Of a stretch of DNA of 64,000 nucleotides, positions 1-11,773 are shown piece by piece. Below the pieces are notes generated by a model. That model made no database searches. It saw only the letters and a program-made list of their open reading frames with translations, and was not told the origin of the DNA. Positions within the stretch are counted from its first letter, which is position 1; each line of letters begins with the position of its first letter. Source of the DNA: Larimichthys crocea (lineage: Eukaryota; Chordata; Actinopteri; Sciaenidae); contig NC_040022.1 in NCBI RefSeq assembly GCF_000972845.2, positions 10,143,705 through 10,207,704 of the forward strand, in the 5' to 3' direction. Made by a program: the position numbers and the translations under genes.

Positions 1-17
1 TGTTTTTGCCCTGGTAC

Positions 18-1407
18 CTCGTTTATGAACTCAACAGAGGTCAAAGCCCCCCACACATCAGATAAAGAGAAATCCTCATCGTTCATCTGTTCACACAACC
101 AGTCCACAGCCTGCTTCAGCTCAATACCAGGACGAAACAGCCTGGACATTGCTCTGTCCATGTTGGAGCTCCATTCTGGATCATTGTACACGGACGACAT
201 GCACCTATCAGGGGAAACACGTACACATAGATCAAAGAAAAATGTGCATTATTTTCTGTAAGAAATGAATTCATGGGTTGGTCCACCACTTTGGTATTTG
301 GACTAATTTTGAATAAACTAATATTGTACAATTTAATCCAATCTAGATCAATCGATCAAGATCTTACCACAGACATTATGCACTATGCAGAGCTTTGCAC
401 TGCTGTGTACAGGGTCATCAGGAATATAAAAGCCCCACCTCAAAATAATCAATATTCATTGTGTACATTATATTAATAATATTCTCACTGCTTTACCTTG
501 TCAGACAATGTTTGTTACACTAACATTAAAACTTGTTAAATGCAGAAGATCAGCTAATAAGATCAGATAGTTGTGAGTTCTGACTGAAATCAAACTGGTT
601 GTGTAGTAGCACATCATTCAGCCCCATTTCATCTCAGTTCTGCTCTGTGTTCTGGCCTGGCCATTCATGCATTGTGTAACTCATATACAAGCTTGTGTTT
701 GTGTGTGTGATTGAGATTAGTGTTACCATGTTGACCCAGAAATTCCTCCCACATAGACCAGAGTGTCCAACAGACCTTCTTTTTCCATCTGATAGAGAGT
801 ACCCATGAGACTCACGTCTGCTCTTTGACCCCCACCTGACCCCAGCAGAGCAATGTGGGGAACATTATTCTGGTTGGAAAAATCACAGAGAGATGGTAAA
901 TTTTAGGCTCAGCTAGTTGTATTGAAGAGATAAAAGAGAAATATAAGAAAATGTATTTATTATGAATTATTATTAGTAGTAGTGGTAGTATTTCATTTGT
1001 TTCTCAATGCAGTTCAACTCAGTAATTCTGACATTATTAAATTGTGCTCCTGTGGATTTGGGTTTAAAATGCCAACTATAAACCTCAGAGTCATCTGATC
1101 TCTGTTATATGTCTTTCCTCCTTATTTCCTGTTCTGAAGAAGTACTGAAGTCAACCCTGTTCCTTTGAGTGTTTAAAGACTTCACAAAAGTTAACAGATG
1201 TTGGTCTCATGTAAAGAGAAGCCATCACATTATACACATGTACATTTATGTAATCATAACACATTTCTAAATAACTGGGAGAGGTTTCTTTCTTACTGCA
1301 GTACAGTCGACCCCAAGGCTGTTGAGTCTCTTCATAACTTTTTGTTTCCTTTTCTGAACATACTTCTTTTCACCAGGACACAGAGAGTGGGAGTGACGGA
1401 TGGCTTT
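18..1407 (-). CDS. pla2g4c: Cytosolic phospholipase A2 gamma-like gene, partial (three clean exons)
   Basis: Exons on the minus strand are 1297-1407, 727-869 and 18-204, all with AG/GT borders and matching phases; the gene runs on past the left edge of the window. Cytosolic PLA2 enzymes release fatty acids from membrane phospholipids with a Ser/Asp dyad. The first exon gives the lysine/arginine-rich stretch that precedes the lipase domain (KYVQKRKQKVMK). The second carries the oxyanion-hole glycine motif LLGSGGGQRA and the nucleophile motif GGISGSTW, so the catalytic serine is present. The third continues with YNDPEWSSNMD and FSLSDVWGALTS, typical of the family. Assignment to the PLA2G4C (gamma) branch comes from the downstream exons of the second copy at 31752-36707, where a WEWGTT-NFLY motif fits gamma. 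No start codon was found: the 5' exons are probably beyond 1407 but were not recognised. All three exons are free of indels. Confidence 0.8.
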
Positions 1408-1668
1408 CTGAAAAGAATCAAGACCAGCTAACAGAATTAGACACAATAGAAAATAACACTTTATTTATACTCTATCAACAAGGCACCTTTAAGTTATAAT
1501 TGTTTCACTTAGGAAATCTAAATAAAACAATTCTTGATTCAGTCAGTAAAATACAGACAATGAAGTAGAATGGTGTACCCAACAAAAATGAGATAAAATG
1601 GTGAAATAAACAGATATTCAAATATCTAAGTTTGAAACTTTTATATGAGTTACACTGTCATGAATATT

Positions 1669-3330
1669 GTGTACACCGATCAGCCATGACCATCTGCCTA
1701 ATATTGTGTAGGTCCCCCTTTTGCTACCAAAACAGCCCTGACCCATTTAGGCATGAAATCACTAGACCTCTGAAGGTGTGCAGTGTTATCTGGCAATAAG
1801 ATGTTAGCAGCAGATTCTTTAAGTCCTGTAAGTTGTTCAGTGGAGAGCATTATCCTGCTGAAAAAGGCTAGGGGAGTACTGTTTCCATGAAAGGGTGTAG
1901 GCGGTTCCTAACAATGTTATGTGTCAAAGCGACCTATGAATGCCAGGACCAGTAGAAGCTTGACCAAAGAATGACACTGCCTCTGCCAGCTTTCATTCTT
2001 CCCATTGTAAATCTTGGTGCCATGTGTACCCCTTGTAAGTGGTTGGTTAACACTTCTTTATAGGATATGATTAATCTCAGGGTATATACCATAGTCCTTT
2101 AAAGTAACTGTAATTAGGGTCAGCGTTTAGCTCAGTTGGTAGAGCAAAAAAGCAAAAAGTAGCTGTAATTGAACCTCTTCTTAAAAGGCCCACTCTTGAT
2201 CCAGACATTTTAGCCAACTGCAGACTCATATCCACCCTTCCCTTTTTCTCTACGATACTTCTCAACTGAAAACTGTTGCCAACCAACCAGTTATGTGATT
2301 TTCCCCACAACAACATTTTTATGTGAGGATTTTCAGTCAGGATTTAAAGTGCATCATGGCACAAAGCAACACTAGAGAAAGTTACAAATGACCTTCTAGT
2401 TGCATCAGACAAAGGACTCATCTCTGTACCTGTCTTGTTAGATTTGATACCATTGACCATCACATCCTGTTACAGAGACTTGAACATTTTTAAAGAAACC
2501 ACACTAAGGTGTTTTCAGTCCTATTTATCATATCATAAGTTTCTGTGCCTGGACAAATTCCATTCATCTTATATATGCTTCCTTTAGTCGAGATTATTAG
2601 GAATCACTCCATTTACTATCATCAATTTACTGATGATTCCCAAATATATTTAACTATTAAGTCGGATAAGACAAATCAGTTACTTAAATCTGCTTTCAGA
2701 ATTTAAACTCTTCTTGTAATTGGCCCTTAAACACCTCCAAAACTGTTATAAAACTGTCAAAACTCTTACTCTATATCTAAATATATGGTTACTCTAGATC
2801 AGAATACCCTGGCCTCCAGCTCCACTGTAAAGAATCTTAGTGTTATCGTTGACTGCCACATAAAACAAATCTCAAGAACTGCCTTTTTCACCATTGCAAA
2901 AATATGGCGCATCCTGCCTCAAAGATGCAGAAAACCTAGTATATGTTACTTTTAGACTCCACATTTAAGAGTAGGCTTAAGATGTTCTTTCTTGAGAGAG
3001 ATTATAGTTAGGGTGGGCTCAGGTGACTGCTGAATCGTCCCTTAGATATGCTGCTATAGGCTTAGACTATGAACTGTAGTGCTTAGACGATGATTTGGTG
3101 CCATATAAATAAAACTGAATTGAACTGAAATTTGGCCCTTGTCACAGTTGCTCAAATCGTCACATACATCCATTCTATTGAATGGATGTATTTTTTCCAA
3201 TACATCCATACAACTCTGAGGACCAAATGTTCGCCTATATCTCCCCACTGACAGATGCCATGATAACGAAGTAATCAGTGTTATTCACTTTATCTGTCAG
3301 TGGTCATAATGTTATGGCTGCTAAGTATAC
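1669..3330 (-). mobile_element. Degenerate Tc1-like DNA transposon (left arm), split by an LINE
   Basis: One end reads TACACCGATCAGCCATGACC and the other ends in GGTCATAATGTTATGGCTG, the inverted termini of a Tc1-like family common in fish. On the minus strand, 1690-2040 corresponds to the 3' part of the transposase region and 3125-3300 to the 5' end. The middle is missing and holds an L2 fragment. No transposase frame survives. It lies upstream of the first recognised exon of the left phospholipase copy, probably in an intron. Confidence 0.8.
2146..3129 (+). mobile_element. L2/Maui-like LINE fragment nested in the Tc1 element
   Basis: Broken frames resemble the reverse transcriptase region of the L2 (Maui-like) LINE better preserved at 40500-41910, including a PTLDPDILAN-type stretch near 2190. 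The fragment ends in an AATAAAACTGAATTGAACTG tail, typical of fish L2 3' ends. It is heavily deleted, with no open frame longer than about 80 codons. Confidence 0.75.
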
Positions 3331-3758
3331 AATGCATTCATTAAAACAAACATAATTAGCTCTATTGGCTAACTGTGTTTATACATACAATATAAGCAAT
3401 TTCACTCTGGTTTTAAGTTGCTCTCAATGTTACACACAGTTCTAAGAACAATTTACAGGAATATAGATATAGCCATACAATTAAAAAAATGACATGTTTT
3501 TATGTATTTATGCCTATACTGAATTATAACACAGCTACAGCTACTAATGTACAGTCTAAATCATGTATCTCTCACCTTAGGAGCAGCTGCATTCCCCTCC
3601 ATAATGTTTGATGTCTTATGATGGATTTTACCAGTGGTCCTGAAATTGCAAGCAACGTGCAAATTAATGATGCTGAAAAACTGCATGTTGGGGCGCAGAC
3701 GCAACCTTCAAGTGAAAAAAAAGGGGTCCATGTCACAAGCTGCTGTGGTAAGGGTTAC

Positions 3759-4047
3759 CTACGGTGGCCCTGAAGTGCAAAACACAACAGCAAATTCAAA
3801 AACACATTAGCAAATTCAAAACGGAAAGGGTAGGTATTTTGATGCACGTCATATCCATGTCATGCATCAAAACATTTTGAAAACATGTAAGCCATGTCTT
3901 TCCGGGTCAAAGGACCACCAGTCCAATCAGCGACGATTCATGTCACCCGAGGGTACTACCCTTTCCGTTTGAATTTGTGTTGGTTAGTTGATTTGCTGTT
4001 GTGTTATTCGATTTGCTGTTGTGTTTTGCACTTCAGGGCCACCGTAG
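3759..4047. mobile_element. 289-bp terminal-inverted-repeat element (MITE), left arm
   Basis: It begins CTACGGTGGCCCTGAAGTGC and ends with the exact reverse complement of that start. TTAC directly flanks both ends, a likely target-site duplication. Subterminal units of the type CACAACAGCAAATTC sit inside each end. There is no coding capacity. A longer, internally expanded counterpart is at 29005-29566. Confidence 0.85.
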
Positions 4048-6785
4048 TTACCAGATGTCCATTCAAACCAGGCTGAAAAACAAGGAGCTCCTGACTAAAG
4101 CACACATAAGAGCAATAATGACATACAATCTTTCTGGGGTCTTCAAATTTCAAAAATGTATATATGTCTGAAAATAACCTGAATGAACAACAACAAAAAA
4201 CAAAACAAAACAAAAACAAACATTTAATTTACACAATATTGGTGATAGGCTAATTATGAATCCTTAGCAGCATCGGGGTTCTTCATCTGGATTTAGTTTA
4301 CTCTTTTTGTTTCCCATTGTCCACAAATGTCACTTAGCTAGCGCACACTTATTCCCTCCCTTCACCATGAATCCAGGTTGTTTACACTACAACTTCTAGT
4401 GAAAGCAGTCAAACAGCTGTTATATTAAATAGAAAGAGATTCAATCTCTAAAATCTGGTAGTTACTTAACATACAATATCACTCACCCTGTTTCAACAAA
4501 ATTCTCTTGTCACCAAATGCAGAAGCAGGAAAAGACTGTTCAATCAATTTGGAGAATTTAATTACAGAATCTCAGAATCAGTTACTGCCAGAGAACTATC
4601 TTACTTCTGACACCAAGTTTGTCATAAAAATAAAGACTTAACTGATAAGAGAGACAAAGCTGGGACCCACTACATCATAAAATCATATTGCCTATTAAAC
4701 TGGGACTAAAATAACATGTATGGTGGCCTATAGTGTATAAACCTACATTGTTATCGTGCATGCAATAATAGCCTTCAGTGTCCTTCAAAGTAAATCTAAA
4801 CTTGAGAAATATCTGACATTTAGCTACTGAGTCACCAGCAATTGTAGTGTGACTAATGTTAGGTGTGGTGTGGCTTCAAAGTCTCTTGCTGAGAAGTTAC
4901 GAAATGATCCTTTGTGGCTCACAAGAATATCTGTAAACTTGGATCATAATACAGCTACAACTGGCCAATGCAATTCAATAATGTGTAGCTAACTAGGTTC
5001 CCTAATATGAACTTGCTTTGTAAGTTGTTTTTCTCTCTGTTATAGTCACTTTCTGTGTATCTCCTTACTTAAATGGAGCAGGAAACACTTGACCTTGCAC
5101 TATGTGCATTATAATAAAGTTCAAAATCTTACTAAACTGGTCTGTAATCTGTAGAGCCAGACCTTAGGAGGGTAGTAGGACCACTCTCGTAATTCCTAAT
5201 AAATGCTCTCTCTAATAAGTACTTGAAACAAGGTAGAATCCCTTGGTGCAAAATGCTTGTCTACTTCAAGAATTTCATACAGCTGTTAAGAAATCCATAT
5301 GCTAGTTAGAAGATCTGCACTCAACTGAGTAAATTTTTTTTTCGCACAAGGAGAAATTGTTGAGGTTCAGATTAAAAAGTCTAGTGCCAAATTCCAACTG
5401 ACCCTACGTCCTGAAGTCAGTTCCTCAACCTCCACTGAGAATCAGAAGCAACTACTACTTGAATTCATTTCTCCCTGGAACAGATGTTAAAGTGACATGC
5501 AGTTCATTTTCCAGTAGATTTTCTGCCCCGTCTTCCCTGCCAATGACCACAGCTGACAAGACCACAACAACGGTTGCAGACTCACAAGTTAAACACTCAC
5601 ACAACGTGTACTTCTTAGAAGAAAACCTTACCTTCAAGCCCTTGTTCTTTTTAAGGAACTATTTTATCACTTTAGATTGTCTGCCTTTATATTAACCTGC
5701 CATGCCCTAAACTAAACTGGGCATGTCGACATTTCTTTGTTTCGGTAAACCAAAACCATTCCCAGGAACACTCAGAAGTGTTGCAGCTTTCTGTGTATAT
5801 TGGCCGAATGCCAAGAAAAGCATGAAAAGTCAGAACTACAAAGTACAAAGCCCCAAGCCCAGGGACAGGTAAAGGTTATTTTTTTTATCTTTATCTTTAT
5901 CTATATATTCTTTATTGAGCGAGGAACATATATGGTCACTTCCATGAGCTTTTAAAATTGTGCCCCACGTCTCTCAATGAAGGAGCAAAATCACGACTTT
6001 CTCCAGCCAATCAGCGAATGTCAGGCTACATCACAGGTAGTGTTGCTATCGCCTTGATTGAATCCCACTCTAACCCTAACCCTAACATTTTTGCATTGTA
6101 TCACGTGTGTTACCCTAGGTGGGCAAGTGACCATATATGGTAACTTCTTTGACTTTGATTTGGAGCCTAAAAAGGCAAAAAAGAAAAAAATGTCTTCTTA
6201 TCTCCACCAATAACACAAGGGTTAAACAACTTTACTGTAACTGTAACTTGGGATAGCTCAAAAAGAAGTGATTGAATATGCTCAAACAGCCCAGAAACCC
6301 TCTCCTCAACTTCAAACACAAGCACACACAATCACACACACACGAGATGAAATGCAGCGTCTGTTCTTTTAAACTTGTGAAAGAGAAGGCAACATGACCA
6401 TTTTGAAGAGGTGATTTTGATTATGACTTATGATGAATTGGGGTTGTGTGTCACATTACACTTACTGGTGTATGTGATCTCAGTTTATTTAAAGAAAGTC
6501 CCAGAACCTGAGCCAGAAGCACACAGAGAAAAAAAATTATAGAAATCATATTTAGATATGAACTCACTTTAATCGCTGTCGGGTCAAAACCACCTACTTA
6601 CTTGTGCACACACACACACGCACACACATTACACCTTAAAATAGACAGCTCATCACGCATGTATGCGTCTCACCTCTGTGGCTGAACAGCTTGGTGAGAA
6701 GTGGTCAGCGGAGGTGATTACCACATAGGACTGTGCCCAGTGCCTGTAACGCAGACACAAAGTAATCATTGATGAGTGTGCTCAA
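4048..6785. other. Region without recognisable genes
   Basis: 4048-5077 is the rest of the left inverted arm; 5078-6785 is single-copy in this window. I see A/T-rich sequence, a short TTTATC run near 5885-5905, three TAACCC-like units near 6069-6088 and short CA tracts near 6310 and 6610. No exon with family resemblance was found on either strand. Confidence 0.6.
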
Positions 6786-7516
6786 CAGAGATGTATAAAG
6801 TACTGGAGTAAAGGAGTGGAGTAGAAGTACAAGTGCTATATCAAAAAACTGACTTGAGTAGAAGTTGAAGTGTTCATTAAATACCATACTTAGGTGAAAG
6901 TATAAAAGTATTCAAAATGTTTTGCAAGTAGAAATGTAAAAAATTGCTACTCAAGTACTGAAAGTAAAAGTACAAGTACAAGTACTGTTGTTTATATTAT
7001 TTCAAATATTTATTAAGGAACAACTTCTAATGTTACAGTGTTACAATGTTGATGGTAGAGTTCTGTGATTTCCCATGGTCTGTGAATGCGTCTGAATGAA
7101 TGCGAAAGCAAGGGGGCGGGGGAGCAGGTGAGAGAGAGCTCGCACCTGGGTGAGTCAGGTGTATGACGTACGGCGCACGAGCGAGGTTGATGTGAGACCG
7201 GGACTGTTATGTTGTTTTTTTGGCGTGGTTACGGCAGACAGTAACCGAGTCCTGGAAGCAAACCGTTCAGCAATAAATGCAGGTTTGTTCAATATCGCCT
7301 CGTAATTCATCACGCGTCCGAGTAACGATTCAGCACATGAAAAATGTATCGTAATAAAAGTATTAAATTCATCAAAAATATGTAGTGCAGTAAAAGTGGA
7401 AGTTGGGGAAAAAATAATACTAATAAAACTACTAAACTACAAAAAAGGACAGATACTGCATTTTAGTACTTAAGTACAGTACTTAAGTGGTTCCACGTCA
7501 TTACTATACATCTCTG
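6786..7516. mobile_element. hAT-like non-autonomous element (~730 bp)
   Basis: Termini are CAGAGATGTATAAAGTACT at the left and TACTATACATCTCTG at the right, an imperfect inverted repeat of the CAGAGATG kind seen in hAT elements. The interior contains runs of AAGTAC/AGTAAAAGTAC typical of a repeat abundant in fish. I could not find a matching 8-bp target duplication, perhaps because the right flank is itself a rearrangement breakpoint in an actinoporin-like pseudogene. Confidence 0.7.
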
Positions 7517-7938
7517 ATGATCCCTTTGAGGCACTCGGAACAAAAGGTAAGAAGTAATCTCATCAGTGTTTAAATGAATCTGTATGCTTACCTGGGATGA
7601 ATGCTTCTGAGGGACAGCTGCAAGCTGGCTGTCAGATCTTTAGATGATCTCCTTATAAAGATGATGGACAAAAAAAAACAAACAGCTGTGGACCCTCCTT
7701 CTAAACAACAGTTTTTGTCTTTGAAGGGTTAAAAGTTGAGTTGCATATATCAAGTTTCATTCTTGCTTTTTTTTTATTTTTAATACTTCACTTTTATTTC
7801 AACCCAGTCTTCCTCTATTGAATTCAGTGAACAGAAACAGTAACTATTCAGCAGGGTCCAACCTCAGTCCGAAATCAAATTTCACATTTTTTCACTTCCT
7901 AATTATTTTAACTGCTCTTTTTGAGGAAACTGTCATGA
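7517..7938 (-). promoter_or_regulatory. Inverted actinoporin-like promoter and 5' UTR exon
   Basis: Read on the minus strand, this is the promoter, TATA-type box (CTTTATAAGG, near 7652-7661), untranslated first exon and start of intron 1 (donor after 7592) of the actinoporin-like genes, matching 43200-43460 and 22420-22868. It points left, while the following coding remnant (from 7939) points right. Both ends of the inverted piece lie at TGATC/TCATGA sequence, so the segment appears to have been flipped in place. Confidence 0.8.
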
Positions 7939-9601
7939 TCATGAGCAATTTTACATCTGTTTATGTCAGAACAACACAATTATGAACATTAAAGGTTAGT
8001 TTTGATCTGTTTGTCTGAACAGGTCTTTCACTTGCACAGCCATTGTGGATCTTATCAGTTGTTAGATCCCGAGTTACCCCTGTTCAGGTGGTACTGGTCC
8101 AGCTCTCTGTCTCACGGGTCCAATCCTCAAGCCCCTCTCGGGACAGTTTAGAGGACTGTTTAAGCTGGTGGCGAGGAAATTCACCTAGCTTCTAACTGCC
8201 TTCGTCCGCACGTCCACCCTGCTTACTCTAGTATAGCTCCTGACTGAATAGCCCCTGTGGGCTAAATACTACACTAGCTGCGTGCGTTCACGGCAGCTCT
8301 CCTCTCATTGATCTGTGCACTTGGTGTGGTTGCTAGGATAGTTTTTAGTGGCTCGGACAGTAAGCCCCAAGGGTCCGTTAATTTCTTTGGGCTAGAGTAA
8401 CCTTTTAGAACCTTTAAAGATGTTAAACACACTATACCTGATAATTACGACCTTAGGAGATGCTATAAATTTGAGGTCCACAACTTAATCTTTAACTGCA
8501 GTGGATAAACCTGCATAAGTTACGTGCCGTAATTTGTCGTGCTTGCTGGAATTGAGCGTGCATAACTTCTTGCGGAAGTTACGTGACGTGATTGTGCTTT
8601 CTGGAATCGATAAGAGAATCGTTAGATAAACTGCCAAACGATTCCATGGAATTGAAACACACGGAACCGGTTCTCAACAAGAACCAGTTCTCGATTCCCA
8701 TCCCTACTCCCTGCCCGCTGGACCTTCCCCATTCCAGGCTCCGATGAGTCATTTGGCGGATTCTAACCATATCAGGCAACAACATCATATGTTGCACAGT
8801 CCATCCTCCTTGTCTATCCAGATGTATCCTGCTTACTTCATATACCTCCCCTTCTCACCCTTTCTCCAGACTGGTTGCTCAAGTTTCACTTTCCTCAACC
8901 CCTCAGCATCATTTAGTTATTTTCTCACCTTAGCTACCAACTTATTGCAATGATTTCACAATTTCCAGTAGTCAGAATGTTCAGTTATAATCACACTCTT
9001 TTCTTATGGTTACACTCATTTCAACAGTTCATTTTGCATTTGTTTTAACACAGAATCATCATTAATCACATTTTAGCTTAGCTCATTTTTATCTTTATGT
9101 ATTACTCACATACTCATACATATTTTTTAAATGTCCAAAAGCTTACCATTACTGGCAATAATGGAAAGTCCCTTTGTTCCCCATTCTCAGGCCTTCTATT
9201 GGGGGGTTTCACTTCACCATTTGCAAGGCCAGACAGTGAGAAACTCTCTGTCATCCGTTTCCCAGGTTGTTACATTAACTCTTTCGTTGTGTTAGTGGAT
9301 CAGGGATCTCAACTCACTTGACACAGTGTATTGCCAGACGGTGACAGCCGGAACCAAGGAGTTGCTGGACTCATTCCGACACATCGCCAGTGCTCCGTTG
9401 AGGTTACAAATAAAAGCTCTAACTATGAGCTCTGTAACCCGGGGTAACTAATTTTCTTTCCTGTATTTCCTTTAAATAAATCTACCATGAATACATATAA
9501 TTGATCCATCTTCATCTGGGAACGCACTGTTCACCAAGACTCCCCACAGTGCCCAAGGAGCTGTTGGCGTCTTCCCCTATGATCTACACGACAACTCATT
9601 A
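7939..9601 (+). pseudogene. Actinoporin-like pseudogene, shattered copy
   Basis: The pieces in order are: intron 1 end and first coding exon start at 7939-8057 (the ATG position, 8045-8047, reads GTG); an insertion at about 8058-9348; the rest of the first coding exon at about 9349-9442 with its donor; and part of the last exon at 9501-9601. The last exon has lost its acceptor and first ~50 bases to a deletion and stops in unrelated GC-rich sequence. The promoter just upstream is inverted. The family is that of actinoporins, small membrane pore formers. Lost start, insertion, 5' deletion and 3' truncation make this copy inactive. Confidence 0.85.
8058..9348. mobile_element. Insertion splitting the first coding exon of the shattered actinoporin-like copy
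   Basis: Sequence between two halves of a recognisable exon, so it is an insertion. 8058-8410 looks like a long terminal repeat or other non-coding element. 8500-8710 is a piece of a hAT-like element whose end (CGATTCCCATCCCTA) is an inverted terminus. The last part (8775-9348) recurs at 10605-11187 in front of the next copy. I could not assign the outer element to a superfamily. Confidence 0.6.
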
Positions 9602-9949
9602 AGTTAGGGGAGCGGGCGCCCCGGGAGCGGGGTGTTGACAAGGCAGAGGCACAACTGCAAAACTGCTGGAAGCTGTCGAAATCTTCTGGCTTTGTCCAAA
9701 GCCCAGAAAGTCCCCAATGTCCACAGTCTTTTATTGGCAGGACGAACGCGAAAAGAATCCTTGTTGGCCCAGTCAAGACCCACAGCCGGTCAGGGGTGGT
9801 TATCCTCCTTGGCTCGGCTCTGAAGTCATAAGTCTAAGTCCAAAGATTTGATACTCCGATGTGGTCAGTTGTCCAGAATGTCTTGAACCCGGGCGCCGGC
9901 CGACGAGGATAACCCCGATCTCCGTTGTGCAGTGTTTCTTACTCCCTGC
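9602..9949. other. GC-rich sequence of unknown origin
   Basis: A GC-rich stretch (for example around 9605-9635 and 9885-9915) that replaces the expected end of the shattered actinoporin-like copy. It has no recognisable coding potential and could be part of an LTR element. Confidence 0.4.
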
Positions 9950-10602
9950 TAGGGATGGATATTGATAAGATTTTTACGATTCCAATTCCATTATGGATTC
10001 TCATTTGGGAAAAAAAGGAGAACAAACAGTTTGATCAGCATCATCTAGAGGAGGTAGTGAACTGGAACGAGGACTAGTACAGCTGCCAGCCTCTGAGCCA
10101 GCCAGGCTCTCTCTCTCGTCATGGTCATCTTCTAAATGTAATGCAGAAGGCATTTGTTTAATATTAACTGTTATAGCATGTTTTACAAAGAAGCACATCA
10201 CGCTAACATGGTAGACAGTGTGTTACGTACCAGAGTTACCTTCCGTAGTAACCGCAGAGGTGGTCATAGCCTGGCTGCTGCCGCCGCTGCTGCTAGGTTG
10301 ATTCATCTCCAGTCCGAAGCGTGTCAAAAACACGACATTCATTTAAAAATATTGCATGTTGTGTGCGCAAATGTTTCTGCATGTTTGTCGTGTTTCCTCC
10401 CGATACTGTTATCTCCACTTTCCAATGATTGACATGTTGCCATCTTTTTTGGTAAAATGCAGCCAAACGTTGGAGCATTTGAACCGAGTGGGTGCCATTG
10501 TTTACTACTCATTGGACTGCACGTGCGAAACCTGCGTAAGTTACGTGCTGTAATTTGTCGTGCTTGCTGGAGTCGAGCGTGCGTAACTTCTTGCGGAAAT
10601 AT
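9950..10602 (-). mobile_element. hAT-like transposon fragment with a BED zinc-finger remnant
   Basis: The left end TAGGGATGG matches, inverted, the terminus at about 8696-8710. On the minus strand, 10293-10478 encodes a remnant with GNTTNMQKHLRTQH, which fits the second half of a BED-type zinc finger found at the N terminus of hAT transposases. The catalytic core is absent. The right part (10530-10602) recurs at 8508-8578. The junction at 10603 passes directly into the element that precedes the next actinoporin-like copy. Confidence 0.65.
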
Positions 10603-11187
10603 CAGGCAACAACATCATATGTTACACGGTCCATCCTCCTTGTCTATCCAGATGTATCCTGCTTACTTCATATACCTCCCCTTCTCACCCTTTCTCCAGA
10701 CTGGTTGCTCAAGTTTCACTTTCCTCAACCCCTCAGCATCATTTAGTTATTTTCTCACCTTAGCTACCAACTTATTGCAATGATTTCACAATTTCCAGTA
10801 GTCAGAATGTTCAGTTATAATCACACTCTTTTCTTATGGTTACACTCATTTCAACAGTTCATTTTTGCATTCGTTTAAACAAAGAATCATCATTAATCAC
10901 ATTTTAGCTTAGCTAATTTTTATCTTTATGCATTACTCACATACTCATACATATTTTTTAAATGTCCAAAAGCTTACCATTACTGGCAATAATGGAAAGT
11001 CCCTTTGTTCCCCATTCTCAGGCCTTCTACTGGGGTTTTTCACTTCACCATTTGCAAGGCCAGACAGTGAGAAACTCTCTGTCATCCGTTTCCCAGGTTG
11101 TTACATTAACTCTTTCGTTGTGTTAGTGGATCAGGGATCTCAACTCACTTGACACAGTGTATTGCCAGACGGTGACAGCCGGAACCA
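10603..11187. mobile_element. Second copy of the element fused to an actinoporin-like exon
   Basis: Nearly identical to 8775-9348 and joined to the same position of the actinoporin-like first coding exon (GCCGGAACCAAGGAGTTGCT at both junctions). The insertion therefore happened once, before the locus was tandemly duplicated. Confidence 0.7.
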
Positions 11188-11773
11188 AGGAGTTGCTGGA
11201 CTCATCGACACATCGCCAGTGCTCCGTTGAGGTTACAAATAAATGCTCTAACTACGGCCTCCGTAACCCAGGGTAACTAATTTTCTTTCCTGTATTTTAT
11301 TTAAATAAATCTACCATGAACACATAATTTATGCATAGTATTCTCCTCTTTCTAGCATATACGTGAACAGTGGTTCCTGTGCCCAAAGTCTGCCACTAAC
11401 TCTTGATCCATCTTCATCTGGGAACGCACTGTTCACCAAGACTCCTGACACTGCCCGAGGAGCTGTTGGCGTCTTCACCTATGATCTACTCGACAAATCT
11501 ACAAAGAAGTCCACTGAGAAAATAGCTGTCATGTTCTCTGTGCCCTATGATTTCAACCTGTACTCCAACTGGTATGCAGTGGGAATCTTTGACAAGAGCA
11601 CAGAGTGTAATCATGATCTTTATCATAAGATGTACAACAACTCAGATAACTCATTTGTCAGAGGTAAAGCAAATGGCCCTTGTCTCGAACACAAGTACAA
11701 TCGAGTTACCGTCGTGGCATCAATGTCTGACTCTTATCAGCCTGTCATGAAGGTGGAAGTGAAAGACGACTGA
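11188..11773 (+). pseudogene. Actinoporin-like gene copy lacking its start and promoter
   Basis: The remnant of the first coding exon (about 11188-11272) keeps its donor but has lost the start codon and first codons to a transposon insertion, and is also 2 bases short around 11205 relative to the other copies. The last exon (11356-11773, 418 bases, acceptor TTTCTAG) is fully open for 138 codons and nearly identical to the copy at 49707-50124. It keeps the aromatic loop NLYSNWYAVGI and the C-terminal KVEVKDD. Poly(A) signals follow near 11925 and 12090. The family forms membrane pores, but no classical start or promoter remains here, so I call it a pseudogene. A transcript starting in the inserted element is possible but unsupported. 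Confidence 0.75.

Larger units (their letters stand above)
1..5077. repeat. Left arm of a ~5.1 kb inverted duplication
   Basis: This block reads, reverse-complemented, as the segment 27990-33205. The two arms share the same three phospholipase exons, the same Tc1 element with an L2 fragment nested in it, the same terminal-inverted-repeat element and the same unique flanks, in mirrored order. Similarity fades near 5077, which corresponds to the first bases after the N gap at 27989. The left arm gives clean reading frames and the right arm does not. Whether this is a true inverted duplication or an assembly product cannot be settled from the sequence alone. Confidence 0.9.

Noticed and set aside
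6069..6088. Telomere-like TAACCC units
   Set aside because: Only about three units; too short to call an interstitial telomere. The same holds for 53333-53346.
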